A DNA stretch of 64,000 bases from DASXIF01 sp036498145 (GTDB lineage: Bacteria > Actinomycetota > Actinomycetes > Mycobacteriales > Jatrophihabitantaceae), in the NCBI GenBank assembly GCA_963708625.1, contig CAVPSV010000004.1:1178001-1242000 (forward strand), given 5' to 3'. The number at the start of each line of letters is the position of its first letter. The first letter of the stretch is position 1. Shown here piece after piece: positions 33,235 to 41,971 of this stretch. The notes beneath the pieces are model-generated. The model searched no databases. It was not told where the DNA came from and saw nothing but the letters and a program-made list of their open reading frames with translations. The position numbers and the translations under genes were made by a program.

Positions 33235-35623
33235 CTAGCCCGTGTTCACTTTTGCTGGCCTCTCATGACGACACGCCACGTAGGTGAGCGCAACTAGAAA
33301 GGCGAGAAGCAAACACAGCGTTAACAACAGCCACCAAGATGTAAGAGATCCGGACGTCGCAGGAGATACCGCCGAGCGGATCGAGTTCTCGCTCGCCAAT
33401 CGCGTCCGTGCCCCCCCTACGACTTTGATGTCGTGGCCCGATGCCCTGTTGCCCCCGACTCCGGACGTCTCGCTTGCGGTCGCGTTGCCGGCTGGTAACA
33501 AACCGGCCGAAGGCGTGACTTTGTGCGGACGAGCCCGGTGCCAAAGCTGGTGCGATCGCCGCCGAAGAACCGTGTGGACCGACGATCTTGCCTTGCTCCG
33601 CGGCAGACACTACTGGTTGGGCGGCGTTTTGCGAACCAGTTGGCACAACTGGTTGGGTCGAGTTGGACGTGGCGCAGGTGATGGTGAAGGTGGCGAAGAT
33701 CAGCGAGCAACCGTCGGCATCCCATTCCGCGGTGCTCACAACCGTCCCGGCGTTGCCGGATTGTGTGAGCACGCTCACCCAAGTCAACAAATCGGTGGCG
33801 GTTGCGACGACATTTCCGGTGTCACCGGAACGCCCGCTTACATAAACGACGCCAGGATTTCCGGTTTGAACGACATTGTCCGGACTCGCGGTGCTGTTTT
33901 GTCCGGTTTGGAATATTGCGTTCGTTCCGTGCACCGCCCACGACGCCGCGTCGCCACTGTCGCCGGACACCGCATTGGCACTTGATTGCTTTCCGGCAAC
34001 GGCCAATGCGTACGAGCCGCCGGTCCGTCCGGTGTAGGAGTCGGCGACGGCGTCTCCGCCGGGCAGGTCGCAGTGCGTGCACAGCGCGGCGGCCCGGCCG
34101 GACGAACCGGACTTGACCAATGCGCTCGCGGACAGCTTGCCGATGGAGATGCCGATCGCGTCGCCGGTGTCGCCGGTGGTCGCGATCGCCGAGCTCGCCG
34201 TGCCGGTCGGCCCGGTGGTGTCGGTGATCGCGCGAACGCTGCCGGCGTTGCCGGAGGTGGCACTCGAGCCGGCCGCGCCCTGCTCGGTGATGCCGACGGC
34301 GAGCGCGGTGCCGGTGTTGCCGGATTGAGCCGTGACCGGTCCGGGAGCGGCGTCCGAGTTCGTGCTGGCGCCGGCCGGGCACGCGCCACCGCCGCCGGCG
34401 CCCATGTGCGCGATTGCCTGCGCGGGACCGCCGACGCCGATGGCGACCGCGGTCGGGCGGCCGACCAGGTCGACGGGGCAGGTCGCGCTGAGCGTGCCGA
34501 CCGGCCGGGTGACGATGGCGTGCGCGCTGCCGGCCGGGCCGCCCACCGAGATCGCGATGGCGACGGTGCACCATTCCGTGCCCGGACCGGCGCAGGTCGA
34601 GCCGTTCGGGCTGTACGCGGCGATGTCCGCGGTCGCGGTGCTGACTCGGGTGCTGCAGACCTGCAGGCCGCAGGGCAGCACGTTGAACGTCGAGGACGCG
34701 GTGCCGCCGTCCAGCAGCAGCGCGATGTCCAGATTCAGTGCCGCACCGGCCGTGAGCGGGTAGTTGATAGCGACGTTGTGCATCGCGATAACACCCCCGG
34801 GCGCGCCGGCGGTGCCGGCCGGGATGCCGGAGTCACCGGTGGCGGCGTTCGCGGTCGCGGCGCCGTGGCCGGTGATGCTCACCGACAGGGCGTTGCCGGT
34901 TGCTCCGGACGTCTCGGCGGCGGGCACGTCCTGGCCGGCGTTGCCGGTGCTGGCCGCGCGGGTGATCGACGTGCTGCCCGCGCTGGTGGCTGCGGCGGGG
35001 CCGGCGCCCGGTATTGCCGTTGCGGTCGCGGGACCGCCGACCGACACCGCGACGGCGACGCTGCAGCGGCACCGGTTGGCCGAGCTGGCACTGGAGACGT
35101 CCATCAGTGCGGACTGGCCGATCATCGACCGGACCGACGTGGGCGCGGCGCCGATGATCGCCGACAGGAACGCCGAGGCTGCCTGCCGGAACCGGGTTGT
35201 GTTGGGCAGCGGCGCGTTAGTAACGGTGGGGATGGTCGGCTGGCCGCCGGTGACGACGGAGACGCCGGTGGAGCTGGCGCTCGGATCGGGCGCGGTGCCG
35301 GTAGATCCGGTGCTGGTCCCGGTGACGGCACCGGTCACGGCCGGTTGCACGTGCACCGTGCTCGATCCAGCCGGGCTGGAACTCGTCGGTGTGGTCAGCG
35401 CCGGTACCCCGGGCGCGGTGCTCGACGCCGGGACCGAGCTCGTGCCGGCACCGGCACCGGCACTCGATGAGGTGGCCTGACTCTGTGGCGTGGCGGATCC
35501 GCTGTCCGTGGGCGTGTCGGCTCGGGCGCCGGGAGCCTGAGCGAGGACGAGCGCGGCTACGGCGAACCAGGCGAGGCCCGCCACGGCGAGGGCGCGCAGG
35601 CGTGCGCGCAGCACCCACCGCAC
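33235..35623 (-). CDS. secreted repeat protein with signal peptide and C-terminal membrane anchor, one frame break near 33500
   Basis: From GTG 35623 the first 35 residues are a signal peptide (RARLRALAV...LVLAQAPGARA, cut before DTPTD). A long Ser/Thr/Pro/Ala linker follows, then three related segments, CSVAVAVSVGGPATATA, CTVAIAISVGGPAG and AVAIGVGGPAQAIA, and shorter GDTGDAIGISIG-like repeats. The starting frame ends implausibly at 33263. A +1 shift near 33500 gives LLPAGNATASETSGVGG and a clear membrane helix (SWWLLLTLCLLLAFLVALTY) with a basic end at 33235. The giant repeat gene begins 82 bases downstream on the same strand, so co-transcription is likely. No known family is recognised; a surface-displayed structural role is inferred. 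Confidence 0.65.
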
Positions 35624-36118
35624 TGTCCAGGGTTTCCCCACGGACTCCTCCGCCCCCGAGGCATGCGGCCCGGCCGCACGCTCGCCGTATGCGCTGAGTA
35701 CGCGCACCTGCGCAGCCCCGGAGGGAGGGCACGTCACCCTTCCCCAGGCACGTGGTCCGTCCGAGTTTTGCTGGCGAAACGCTAGGGGGTGCGCTCTGGG
35801 TGCCGCAAGGGCATCTTGCGTGGTTTGTCCGCAATACAGGAAGATCGGAACGGAGTCGTAACCGAAATCCCGTGTGTCACTCCATCCTCATGGGTTAACT
35901 ACGGGCGTAATGCGCGCCGGTGTGCGCGGACCGTTCGCGCTCGCACGGGTTCGCAGTTAGACTCCGCGCACAGAACACGCCCGGCACACACAGGCACCAC
36001 GGGCGCAGCGCACGGCCCACGGCACGGCCCCGAGTTTCCCGCCCTTATCTCCTGGCAGGAACCCGAGCAGGACTGGTGCCGTGGCAACACATCAAAGCTT
36101 CCGGGGGGCGGCAAAAAG
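35624..36118. other. 495-bp divergent intergenic region
   Basis: Separates the minus-strand surface gene (start 35623) from the plus-strand gene at 36119, so promoters for both should lie here. I see no convincing gene, riboswitch or -35/-10 pair. The part next to 35623 is GC-rich and can fold; the middle (35820-35920) is less GC-rich. Confidence 0.5.
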
Positions 36119-36755
36119 GTGAGCGGAGCAACCCAGGCCAGGCCACGGCTCTGGCCACTGCTTGTCCTTATCGGCGTTTGCGCCATTGTCGCGTTCATGC
36201 TGCTGAGCGGCAGCCGGTCCGAGTCGCGAGCTGGAGCAGCGCCGGTCGCGGGCGCGCCGCACGCCCTGGACACCGGCGTTGTCACGCAGACCGTGATCGT
36301 GACGAACACCGTTAACGTCACGAACACCGCCACGGTCACTCGGCACCGTCTACAACACTGTTCCGATTACGGTCACGAACACGGCCAACACCACGATCAA
36401 CCACACGCAGAATCACACGAACCAGGTGAACCACGTCAATCAGGTCACCAACGTCAACCAGGCAACCAATTTCAACAACGTCACGAATACGAACTTCTTC
36501 AGCGTCACGGCGACGAACAACGTCGATAAGACGGTGATCAACCACAAGCAGGTCGAGGTGACGAACACGAACAACGTCACCAACACCGCATTCGAGACGA
36601 ATACGTCGACGATTCAGGTCACGTCGTCGCCGAAGCCCAAGGCCAGTTTGGCCACGCGCACCCGGATGGCGATCGGTGCGGGCGGTATCGCGGTCACCTC
36701 GGCAGCCGGCTTCGGCTTCCTGATGCTGCGCCGGCGCGGCCGCTACACCGGCTGA
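36119..36755 (+). CDS. Asn/Thr/Val-rich repeat protein with two membrane helices, one frame break near 36340
   Basis: GTG 36119 with GGGGGG upstream starts VSGATQARPR followed by a helix (LWPLLVLIGVCAIVAFMLL). A repetitive section (TNTVNVTNTATVT) then breaks frame near 36335-36345; one base further on the repeat resumes as VYNTVPITVTNTANTT, NHTNQVNHVNQVTNV and NNVTNTAFETN. A second hydrophobic segment (IGAGGIAVTSAAGFGFLML) and RRRGRYTG end the protein at 36755. The V/I-T-N-T periodicity resembles beta-solenoid or adhesin-like stalks. If the break is an indel, the intact product has about 210 residues with its repeat outside the membrane. No family recognised. Confidence 0.6.
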
Positions 36756-36769
36756 TCCTCAATCCCCCC

Positions 36770-36817
36770 GACGTGGGGAGGATTTTGCCCGGATTCCGGG
36801 AACAAGCTCCCCACGTC
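36770..36817. repeat. nested palindromic intergenic element, copy 1
   Basis: Outer arms GACGTGGGGAG and CTCCCCACGTC enclose an inner palindrome CCCGGATTCCGGG with flanking TTTTG and AACAA. It follows the stop at 36755 and precedes a converging gene ending at 36828, so it could terminate both. A near copy lies at 48925-48971. Confidence 0.75.
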
Positions 36818-36827
36818 ATGTCAAGGG

Positions 36828-38672
36828 TCAGCGGCCGACGGCGTAACCCTGCGCACCGCGCGAATTCGCCGCCCCGCGGAGCACCGCACCGTCCCGCGCC
36901 ACCGCGCTGAGCCGACCCAAGCTCCACGCGCCTGCCCGCTGCACCACGTGCCCCCGCGCGCGCAGCGCTTCGATCACGTCGTCGCCGAGGCGGTCCTCGA
37001 CCACCACCTCGCCGGGGTGCGCGTCGCGCGGGTAGAACGACGACGGGAAGTGGGTGGTGTGCCAGGTCGGCGCATCGATCGCCGCCTGCAGCCCGCGCCC
37101 GGCCAGCACGTCGAGCAGGAACGGCAGCTGCCACTGGTCCTGCTGGTCCCCGCCCGGGGTGCCGCAGGACAGCCAGGCCTGCCCGTCGCGCAACACCAAC
37201 GTCGGCGACAGCGTCGTGCGCGGACGCTTGCCGGGCCGCAACGAATTGGGCAGCCCGGGCTCGAGGAAGAACATCTGCGCCCGCGTACCCAGCGGGAAGC
37301 CGAGCCCAGGAACAACAGGTGAGCTGTGCAGCCAGCCACCGCTCGGCGTGGCCGAGACGAGGTTGCCCCACCGATCGCCCACGTCCAGATGACAGGTGTC
37401 GCCGCGACCGGACGCGGTGGGGTCCATCGCCGAACCGAGGGTCGGCTCGCCGATGCCGGCATCGCGTTCCCGGGCCTGTGACCCGGCTGCGTCCGCGCCA
37501 AGGGCCGCCGGCAGGCGTGGCCGGTGCCCGGCCGGTGCGCCGGGCCGCAGTCGCAGATCGGCCTCCTCGGTGACCAGGACGGCCCGGGTCCGCGCATAGG
37601 CCGGCGAGAGCAGCGCGTCCAGCGGCACGTCCGGTTCGTCGCCGTACCACGCCTCGCGGTCGGCGAACGCGAGCTTGGCCGCTTCGACGACCAGGTGTAC
37701 CCCGTCGGCACCGCGTAGTGCCTGAGAAGAGCGCAGCCCACGTTCAGCGCGAAGCCCCGCCTCGTCCAGCCCCAGTGCATCGAGCAGCTGCAGTTGCTGC
37801 AGCAGGACCGGACCCTGCCCCCAGGCGGCTGTCTTGAGCACCTCGAAGCGACCCGCGAACTCGGCCCGGGCCGGCTCCTCGACGGTGGGCTGCCACCGGG
37901 CCAGGTCGTCCGCGGTGAGCAGGCCGGCGTGATCGCGCCCGGAGGTGTCCCGCCACGCGGAGGTACAGAACCGGCCGATCTCGTCGGCCACGAAGCCCTG
38001 GTACCAGGCCGCCCGGGCGTTGGCGATGCGCTGTTCCCGGCTGGCACCGGTGCCGGCCGCGAGGATTCGTCGATAGGTCTGCGCCAGCTGCGGCGACCGC
38101 ATACTCGTGCCGGCCTCGGGCGGGTGGCCGTTTGCCAACCAGGTCCGCGCCGACGTGGGCCAGTGCGCGACGAACGGATCGGCGGCCCGGGCGATCGTCG
38201 CCGCGATGGCCGGCAGCACCGGCCAGCCGGTCTCGGCGTAGTGCAGGGCGTACTGCGCAACGTCGGCCAGCTCCCAGGTGCCCCACCGTTCGAGCAGCAG
38301 GGTCCAGGCGCCGAACGCACCGGGCACGGTCGCGGCGAGCAGCCCGCTGCCCGGGATCAGGGCCAGACCGAGATCGGTGAAGCGCTCGATACTCGCCGCG
38401 GCGGGCGCGACGCCCTGGCCGCAGACCACGTGCGGTCGCGCGCCTGCCGCATCCCACAGCAGTACCGGCAAGTCGCCACCGGGACCGTTGAGATGCGGCT
38501 CGACGACCTGCAGCACCAGTCCGGCGGCGACGGCCGCGTCGAAGGCGTTGCCGCCGGCCTCCAGCACCGCCATGCCGGACGCTGACGCGAGCCAGTGGGT
38601 GCTCGCGACCATGCCGACACTGCCGGTCAGCTCAGGTCGGGTTAGCTCTGCTGGCTCGCCGTGTGCGGACAC
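36828..38672 (-). CDS. gamma-glutamyltransferase family protein
   Basis: 614-residue N-terminal-nucleophile hydrolase of the GGT family. N-terminal blocks VASTHWLASASGMAVLEAGGNAFDAAVAA and PHLNGPGGDLP (residues 60-69) are present in sequence. The autocleavage nucleophile is probably Thr426 in RGDTCHLDV, which would split the chain into large and small subunits; NSLRPGKRPRTTLSPTLV and CGTPGGDQQDQW follow. No signal peptide is seen, so a cytoplasmic location is likely, unlike classical periplasmic GGT. It may act on glutathione-like or cephalosporin-type amides; mycothiol-making bacteria usually use it for other gamma-glutamyl compounds. Confidence 0.85.
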   Translation of the reverse strand: MSAHGEPAELTRPELTGSVGMVASTHWLASASGMAVLEAGGNAFDAAVAAGLVLQVVEPHLNGPGGDLPVLLWDAAGARPHVVCGQGVAPAAASIERFTDLGLALIPGSGLLAATVPGAFGAWTLLLERWGTWELADVAQYALHYAETGWPVLPAIAATIARAADPFVAHWPTSARTWLANGHPPEAGTSMRSPQLAQTYRRILAAGTGASREQRIANARAAWYQGFVADEIGRFCTSAWRDTSGRDHAGLLTADDLARWQPTVEEPARAEFAGRFEVLKTAAWGQGPVLLQQLQLLDALGLDEAGLRAERGLRSSQALRGADGVHLVVEAAKLAFADREAWYGDEPDVPLDALLSPAYARTRAVLVTEEADLRLRPGAPAGHRPRLPAALGADAAGSQARERDAGIGEPTLGSAMDPTASGRGDTCHLDVGDRWGNLVSATPSGGWLHSSPVVPGLGFPLGTRAQMFFLEPGLPNSLRPGKRPRTTLSPTLVLRDGQAWLSCGTPGGDQQDQWQLPFLLDVLAGRGLQAAIDAPTWHTTHFPSSFYPRDAHPGEVVVEDRLGDDVIEALRARGHVVQRAGAWSLGRLSAVARDGAVLRGAANSRGAQGYAVGR

Positions 38673-38691
38673 CGCACTGTCCTACCCGGTC

Positions 38692-40395
38692 CTACCCCGT
38701 CCGCGAACCGCTTACCGGCTCGGCATCGTGCGTGGCCCCGCCCGGGTCCGGTGTCGATGGATCCTCGGCGGCTAGCGCGGCTCGTGCCGCCTGCAGGCCG
38801 GACTGGGTCCGCAGCGGCACTTCCTTCATGAACACCGAGATGACCAGGGCGATGACGAGCACGATCGCGCCGGTGAGGAACACGGTGTCCATGGCATGTG
38901 AGAAGCCGACCAGGAACGGGTGTGAGATCACCCCGTCCATGCCCTTGAGGAACGCCGTGTCGTTCAGATTGCCGCCGCCGCTGATCGCCTTGAGTTGATC
39001 CGGGTGGGCGTGCACGGCGTTCTGGAACGCGGGGGTGCTCGCCGCCTTCGTGTACTGCGAGGAGATGTTGTGCCCGGCTGAGCTGAACAGGATGGATAGG
39101 AACGCAGCGGTGCCGAGCGTGCCGCCCACCTGGCGGAAGAACGTGACCGACGCGGTCGCCACCCCCATGTCCTTCGGCTCGACCACGTTCTGCATGGCCA
39201 GCACCAGCGTCTGCATGTTCATGCCGAGGCCCAGCCCGAAGGTGAGCATGAACAGGTCGGTGTGCCACAGCGCGGTGTCCGCGCCGACGGTGGACAGCAA
39301 GGCCAGGCCGGTCACCAGCAGCGCGCTGCCGATGATGGGGAACTGGCGATAGTGGCCGGTGCGCGAGGTCACCTGCCCGGCCAGCAACGAGGAGGACATG
39401 ATCCCGACGACCATCGGCAGCAGCAACAGCCCTGCTTTCGTCGGTGAGGCGCCCTTGACGATCTGCAGGTACAGCGGGATGCACGCCAGCCCGCCGAACA
39501 TGCCGATGCCGATGATGAACGACTGCGCGGAGCCGAGGGAGAAGGTGCCGTTGCGGAAGATGCGCAGGGGCAGCAGTGCATCGTCGCCCATGATCTGCTC
39601 GACCTTGACGAACGCGATCAGACCGAACACGCCGACGATGTAGCAGGCGAACGCCGCCACGGATCCCCAGCCCCAGGTCCGGCCCTGCTCGGCGACGATC
39701 AGCAACGGCACCAGGCCGACGATGAGCGCCGTGGCGCCCATCCAGTCGATGCGGTGCTGCTGGTGGTGGTGCGACGGGCGCAGCACCCGGGTGACCACGA
39801 TCAGGGCGAGGATGCCGATCGGCACGTTCACGTAGAAGATCCAGCGCCAGCCGGTGACGCCGAAGATGCTGGACTGACCGGCGAAGAACCCGCCCACCAC
39901 GGGGCCGAGCACGCTGGAGGTGGCGAACACCGCCATGAAGTAGCCCTGGTACCTGGCGCGCTCACGCGGCGGAATGATGTCGCCCATGATGGCCAGCGCC
40001 ATCGAGATCAACCCGCCCGCGCCGACGCCTTGCAACGCGCGGAAACCGGCCAGCATGTACATGGATGTGGACAGGCCGCACAGTGCGGAGCCGATGATGA
40101 ACGTCGCGATGGCGAACAGGAACAGCGGCTTGCGGCCGTAGATATCGGAGAGCTTCCCGTACAGCGGCGTGGTGATCGTCGAGGTGATCAGGAACCCGGT
40201 GGTGACCCAGGCCTGGACGGACAGGCCGTTCAGGTCGTCGCCGATGGTCCGGATCGCCGTCGAGACGATCATCTGGTCGAGCGAGGCCAGGAACATGGCC
40301 AGCATCAGCCCGGACATGATGGTGAGGATCTGGCGGTGGGTGAGTTCACCGCTGGATCGGCGGGCCGAATTCTCCCCGGCCACGGTGGCGGACAT
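38692..40395 (-). CDS. DHA2-family (EmrB/QacA-like) multidrug MFS transporter
   Basis: 567 residues with about 14 hydrophobic helices. Family motifs are LDQMIVSTAIRTIGDDL in span 1, GKLSDIYGRKPLF (motif A) and GFRALQGVGAGGL; PPRERARYQGYFMAVFATSSVLGPVVGG is motif C of proton antiporters in consecutive blocks. The ATG overlaps the stop of the MarR gene (ATGA), giving a repressor-exporter operon. Export of an antimicrobial or toxic metabolite is inferred. Confidence 0.88.
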   Translation of the reverse strand: MSATVAGENSARRSSGELTHRQILTIMSGLMLAMFLASLDQMIVSTAIRTIGDDLNGLSVQAWVTTGFLITSTITTPLYGKLSDIYGRKPLFLFAIATFIIGSALCGLSTSMYMLAGFRALQGVGAGGLISMALAIMGDIIPPRERARYQGYFMAVFATSSVLGPVVGGFFAGQSSIFGVTGWRWIFYVNVPIGILALIVVTRVLRPSHHHQQHRIDWMGATALIVGLVPLLIVAEQGRTWGWGSVAAFACYIVGVFGLIAFVKVEQIMGDDALLPLRIFRNGTFSLGSAQSFIIGIGMFGGLACIPLYLQIVKGASPTKAGLLLLPMVVGIMSSSLLAGQVTSRTGHYRQFPIIGSALLVTGLALLSTVGADTALWHTDLFMLTFGLGLGMNMQTLVLAMQNVVEPKDMGVATASVTFFRQVGGTLGTAAFLSILFSSAGHNISSQYTKAASTPAFQNAVHAHPDQLKAISGGGNLNDTAFLKGMDGVISHPFLVGFSHAMDTVFLTGAIVLVIALVISVFMKEVPLRTQSGLQAARAALAAEDPSTPDPGGATHDAEPVSGSRTG

Positions 40396-40970
40396 CAGCC
40401 GTTCCCTTCCGGCGACGCGTCCTGCGCCGCATGTGGGTTGAGCGACCCGTCGATCTTGGCGGTCAGCCAGTCGTGGTTCGCGCGGTCGTAATCGGTGGTG
40501 AAGCGCTGCAGTAGCTCCGCGAAGCGGCGCAGGTCGTCCTCGGGCCAGCCGGTCAGCATGCGGGTGAAGTGCTCAACGCGAATCTCGTCGTGATTCGCGA
40601 GCACCTCGGCCGCCTTGGGGGTGGTGACCAGGAGGCTGGCGCGGCCGTCCTCCGGGTCGGCGCGCCGTTCGAGCAGGCCCTCTTTCACGAGCGCGGCCAC
40701 CTGCCGGCTGACCGTGGACGGATCGGACTGCAGCGCCTCGGCCAGCGCACTGGCTCGCGACGGACCCTCGGTCGCGACGCATTTGAGCAGGATGTGCGCG
40801 GACCACTCCACATCGTGGGCGGCCGCGGCGAGCAGGCGGGCTCGGGTTCGGTTGAACGCGCGGAACAGTCCGATCAGGGTGTCGGCGACGAGCACGACGT
40901 CATCGCGCGCCGGGCGGACGGGGTTTGCAGCCGTCTCGGGCGCATCCTGCGTCGCGGTGGACGCGGTCAT
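40395..40970 (-). CDS. MarR-family repressor of the DHA2 exporter
   Basis: 191 residues with a winged-helix core: ILLKCVATEGPSRASALAEAL, recognition helix SDPSTVSRQVAALVKEGLLERR and wing ADPEDGRASLLVTT. The long N-terminus and the C-terminal dimerisation helices fit MarR proteins. The gene is translationally coupled to the exporter. An AT-rich palindrome 26-50 bases upstream of its start is a good operator candidate, so autorepression is likely. Confidence 0.87.
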   Translation of the reverse strand: MTASTATQDAPETAANPVRPARDDVVLVADTLIGLFRAFNRTRARLLAAAAHDVEWSAHILLKCVATEGPSRASALAEALQSDPSTVSRQVAALVKEGLLERRADPEDGRASLLVTTPKAAEVLANHDEIRVEHFTRMLTGWPEDDLRRFAELLQRFTTDYDRANHDWLTAKIDGSLNPHAAQDASPEGNG

Positions 40971-40993
40971 CGGATCACCTACTTGCTTGCGTC

Positions 40994-41020
40994 ATACAAC
41001 TAGTTGTTCTATACAACTAT
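40994..41020. promoter_or_regulatory. probable MarR operator
   Basis: ATACAACTAGTTG contains the perfect palindrome ACAACTAGTTGT (40996-41007) and is followed after four bases by a second ATACAACTAT half-site. It is strikingly AT-rich for this sequence and lies directly upstream of the MarR start. Confidence 0.65.
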
Positions 41021-41124
41021 CACGGATCGACGCCTCGACGCAAACCCCCCAGCCGCCCACCGCGGCGGCCCGGACATGACAACAGCCGGCCCTGCCGCCG
41101 AAGCGACGAGACCGGCTGCCGGTA

Positions 41125-41144
41125 CCCGCGCCCGAGGGCGCGGG
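41125..41144 (-). terminator. hairpin after bldC
   Basis: CCCGCGCCC pairs perfectly with GGGCGCGGG across two loop bases, 9 bases beyond the bldC stop. No U-run follows. Confidence 0.5.
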
Positions 41145-41153
41145 GTCAGGAAA

Positions 41154-41366
41154 TCAGGCGGTGACGGTGGCGTTCGTGTTGCCGTCCAGCAGCGACCGAA
41201 CCTCGGACTCGCGGTAGCGCCGGTGGCCGCCGAGGGTGCGGATGGAGGTCAGCTTGCCGGCCTTGGCCCAGCGGGTGACGGTCTTCGGGTCGACCCGGAA
41301 CAGGGTGGCCACCTCGGAAGGTGTGAGCAGCGGCTCGGATTCGGGGCGCTGGCGCGGAGTCGTCAT
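41154..41366 (-). CDS. bldC: BldC-like MerR-type DNA-binding protein
   Basis: 70-residue single-domain protein: PLLTPSEVATLFRVDPKTVTRW is the MerR-type helix-turn-helix, GKLTSIRTLGGHRRYRESEV the wing. Length and sequence match BldC, a developmental regulator conserved in actinobacteria that binds direct repeats cooperatively. AGAAAGGGAAAAAGC precedes the ATG at 41366. The divergent DUF3073 gene is its usual neighbour. Confidence 0.93.
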   Translation of the reverse strand: MTTPRQRPESEPLLTPSEVATLFRVDPKTVTRWAKAGKLTSIRTLGGHRRYRESEVRSLLDGNTNATVTA

Positions 41367-41671
41367 GCTTTTTCCCTTTCTGGGGATTCATCACGCGGGT
41401 CCTGGTCCGCGTGGCTCGCACAGTATGCATACGCATGAGGTCTAGTGCCTATGCCTAGCATTCAACTGTCCAGTGTGTGCCATGCAGGAAGCTGCGACGG
41501 CTGCTGTATGGGCGATTTGGGCCGCGCAAAAGGGACACTAGTGGACATCCCGATGGCGCGTGCGACCCATGGGACAGCAGATGTACGCTGGCCCCACGAG
41601 GATGACAACTTTCCCGGCCGTCTGCCCTTGCCGCGACCGCCGGATGACCGTATGAGCGAGGGGGTCGAGCC
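41367..41671. other. 305-bp divergent intergenic region between bldC and the DUF3073 gene
   Basis: Holds the bldC ribosome site next to 41366 and, at the other end, GAGGGGG before the DUF3073 start. The stretch 41420-41470 is AT-richer and probably contains the bldC promoter (TATGCATACT on the minus strand), but no -35/-10 pair is certain. No gene is seen here. Confidence 0.45.
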
Positions 41672-41893
41672 ATGGGGCGCGGCCGTGCCAAGGCAAAGCA
41701 GCAGAAGGTGGCTCGCGAACTCAAGTACAGCAGCCATTTCACCGACCTCGATGCCCTCCAGCGAGAACTGGGCAGCGAACCGTCCGCAGGCACCGAAACG
41801 GTGGGCGAGGCGGAGTCAGATGCGGACGACGACGACTACCACGACGAATACGACGACAGCGACGCCGACGACTGGTCAGCGACCGGTCGCTGA
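41672..41893 (+). CDS. DUF3073 family protein
   Basis: 73 residues: MGRGRAKAKQQKVARELKY is the conserved basic start of the family, followed by a short linker and an acidic tail rich in Asp/Glu/Tyr (DADDDDYHDEYDD). Function unknown; conserved in actinobacteria near bldC and purM, as here. GAGGGGG precedes the ATG at 41672. Confidence 0.9.
   Translation: MGRGRAKAKQQKVARELKYSSHFTDLDALQRELGSEPSAGTETVGEAESDADDDDYHDEYDDSDADDWSATGR
41876..41893. terminator. 18-bp palindrome over the DUF3073 stop
   Basis: TCAGCGACCGGTCGCTGA is a perfect palindrome ending in the stop codon; GCGACCG appears again shortly after. It could stall transcription between the converging DUF3073 and purM genes, though it has almost no loop. 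Confidence 0.3.
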
Positions 41894-41971
41894 ACGTCCA
41901 GCGACCGCAACTTTCTGTCGCAAACCCGACTAATTTGTGACGTCTCGCCCTGGGTCATTGCTGGCACAACT

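Noticed and set aside
35624..36118. Possible c-di-AMP (ydaO-type) riboswitch before the surface-protein gene
   Set aside because: I looked for the conserved GGGGxAACC and CAGCTAACC-like segments and did not find them together; GC-rich folding alone is not enough.
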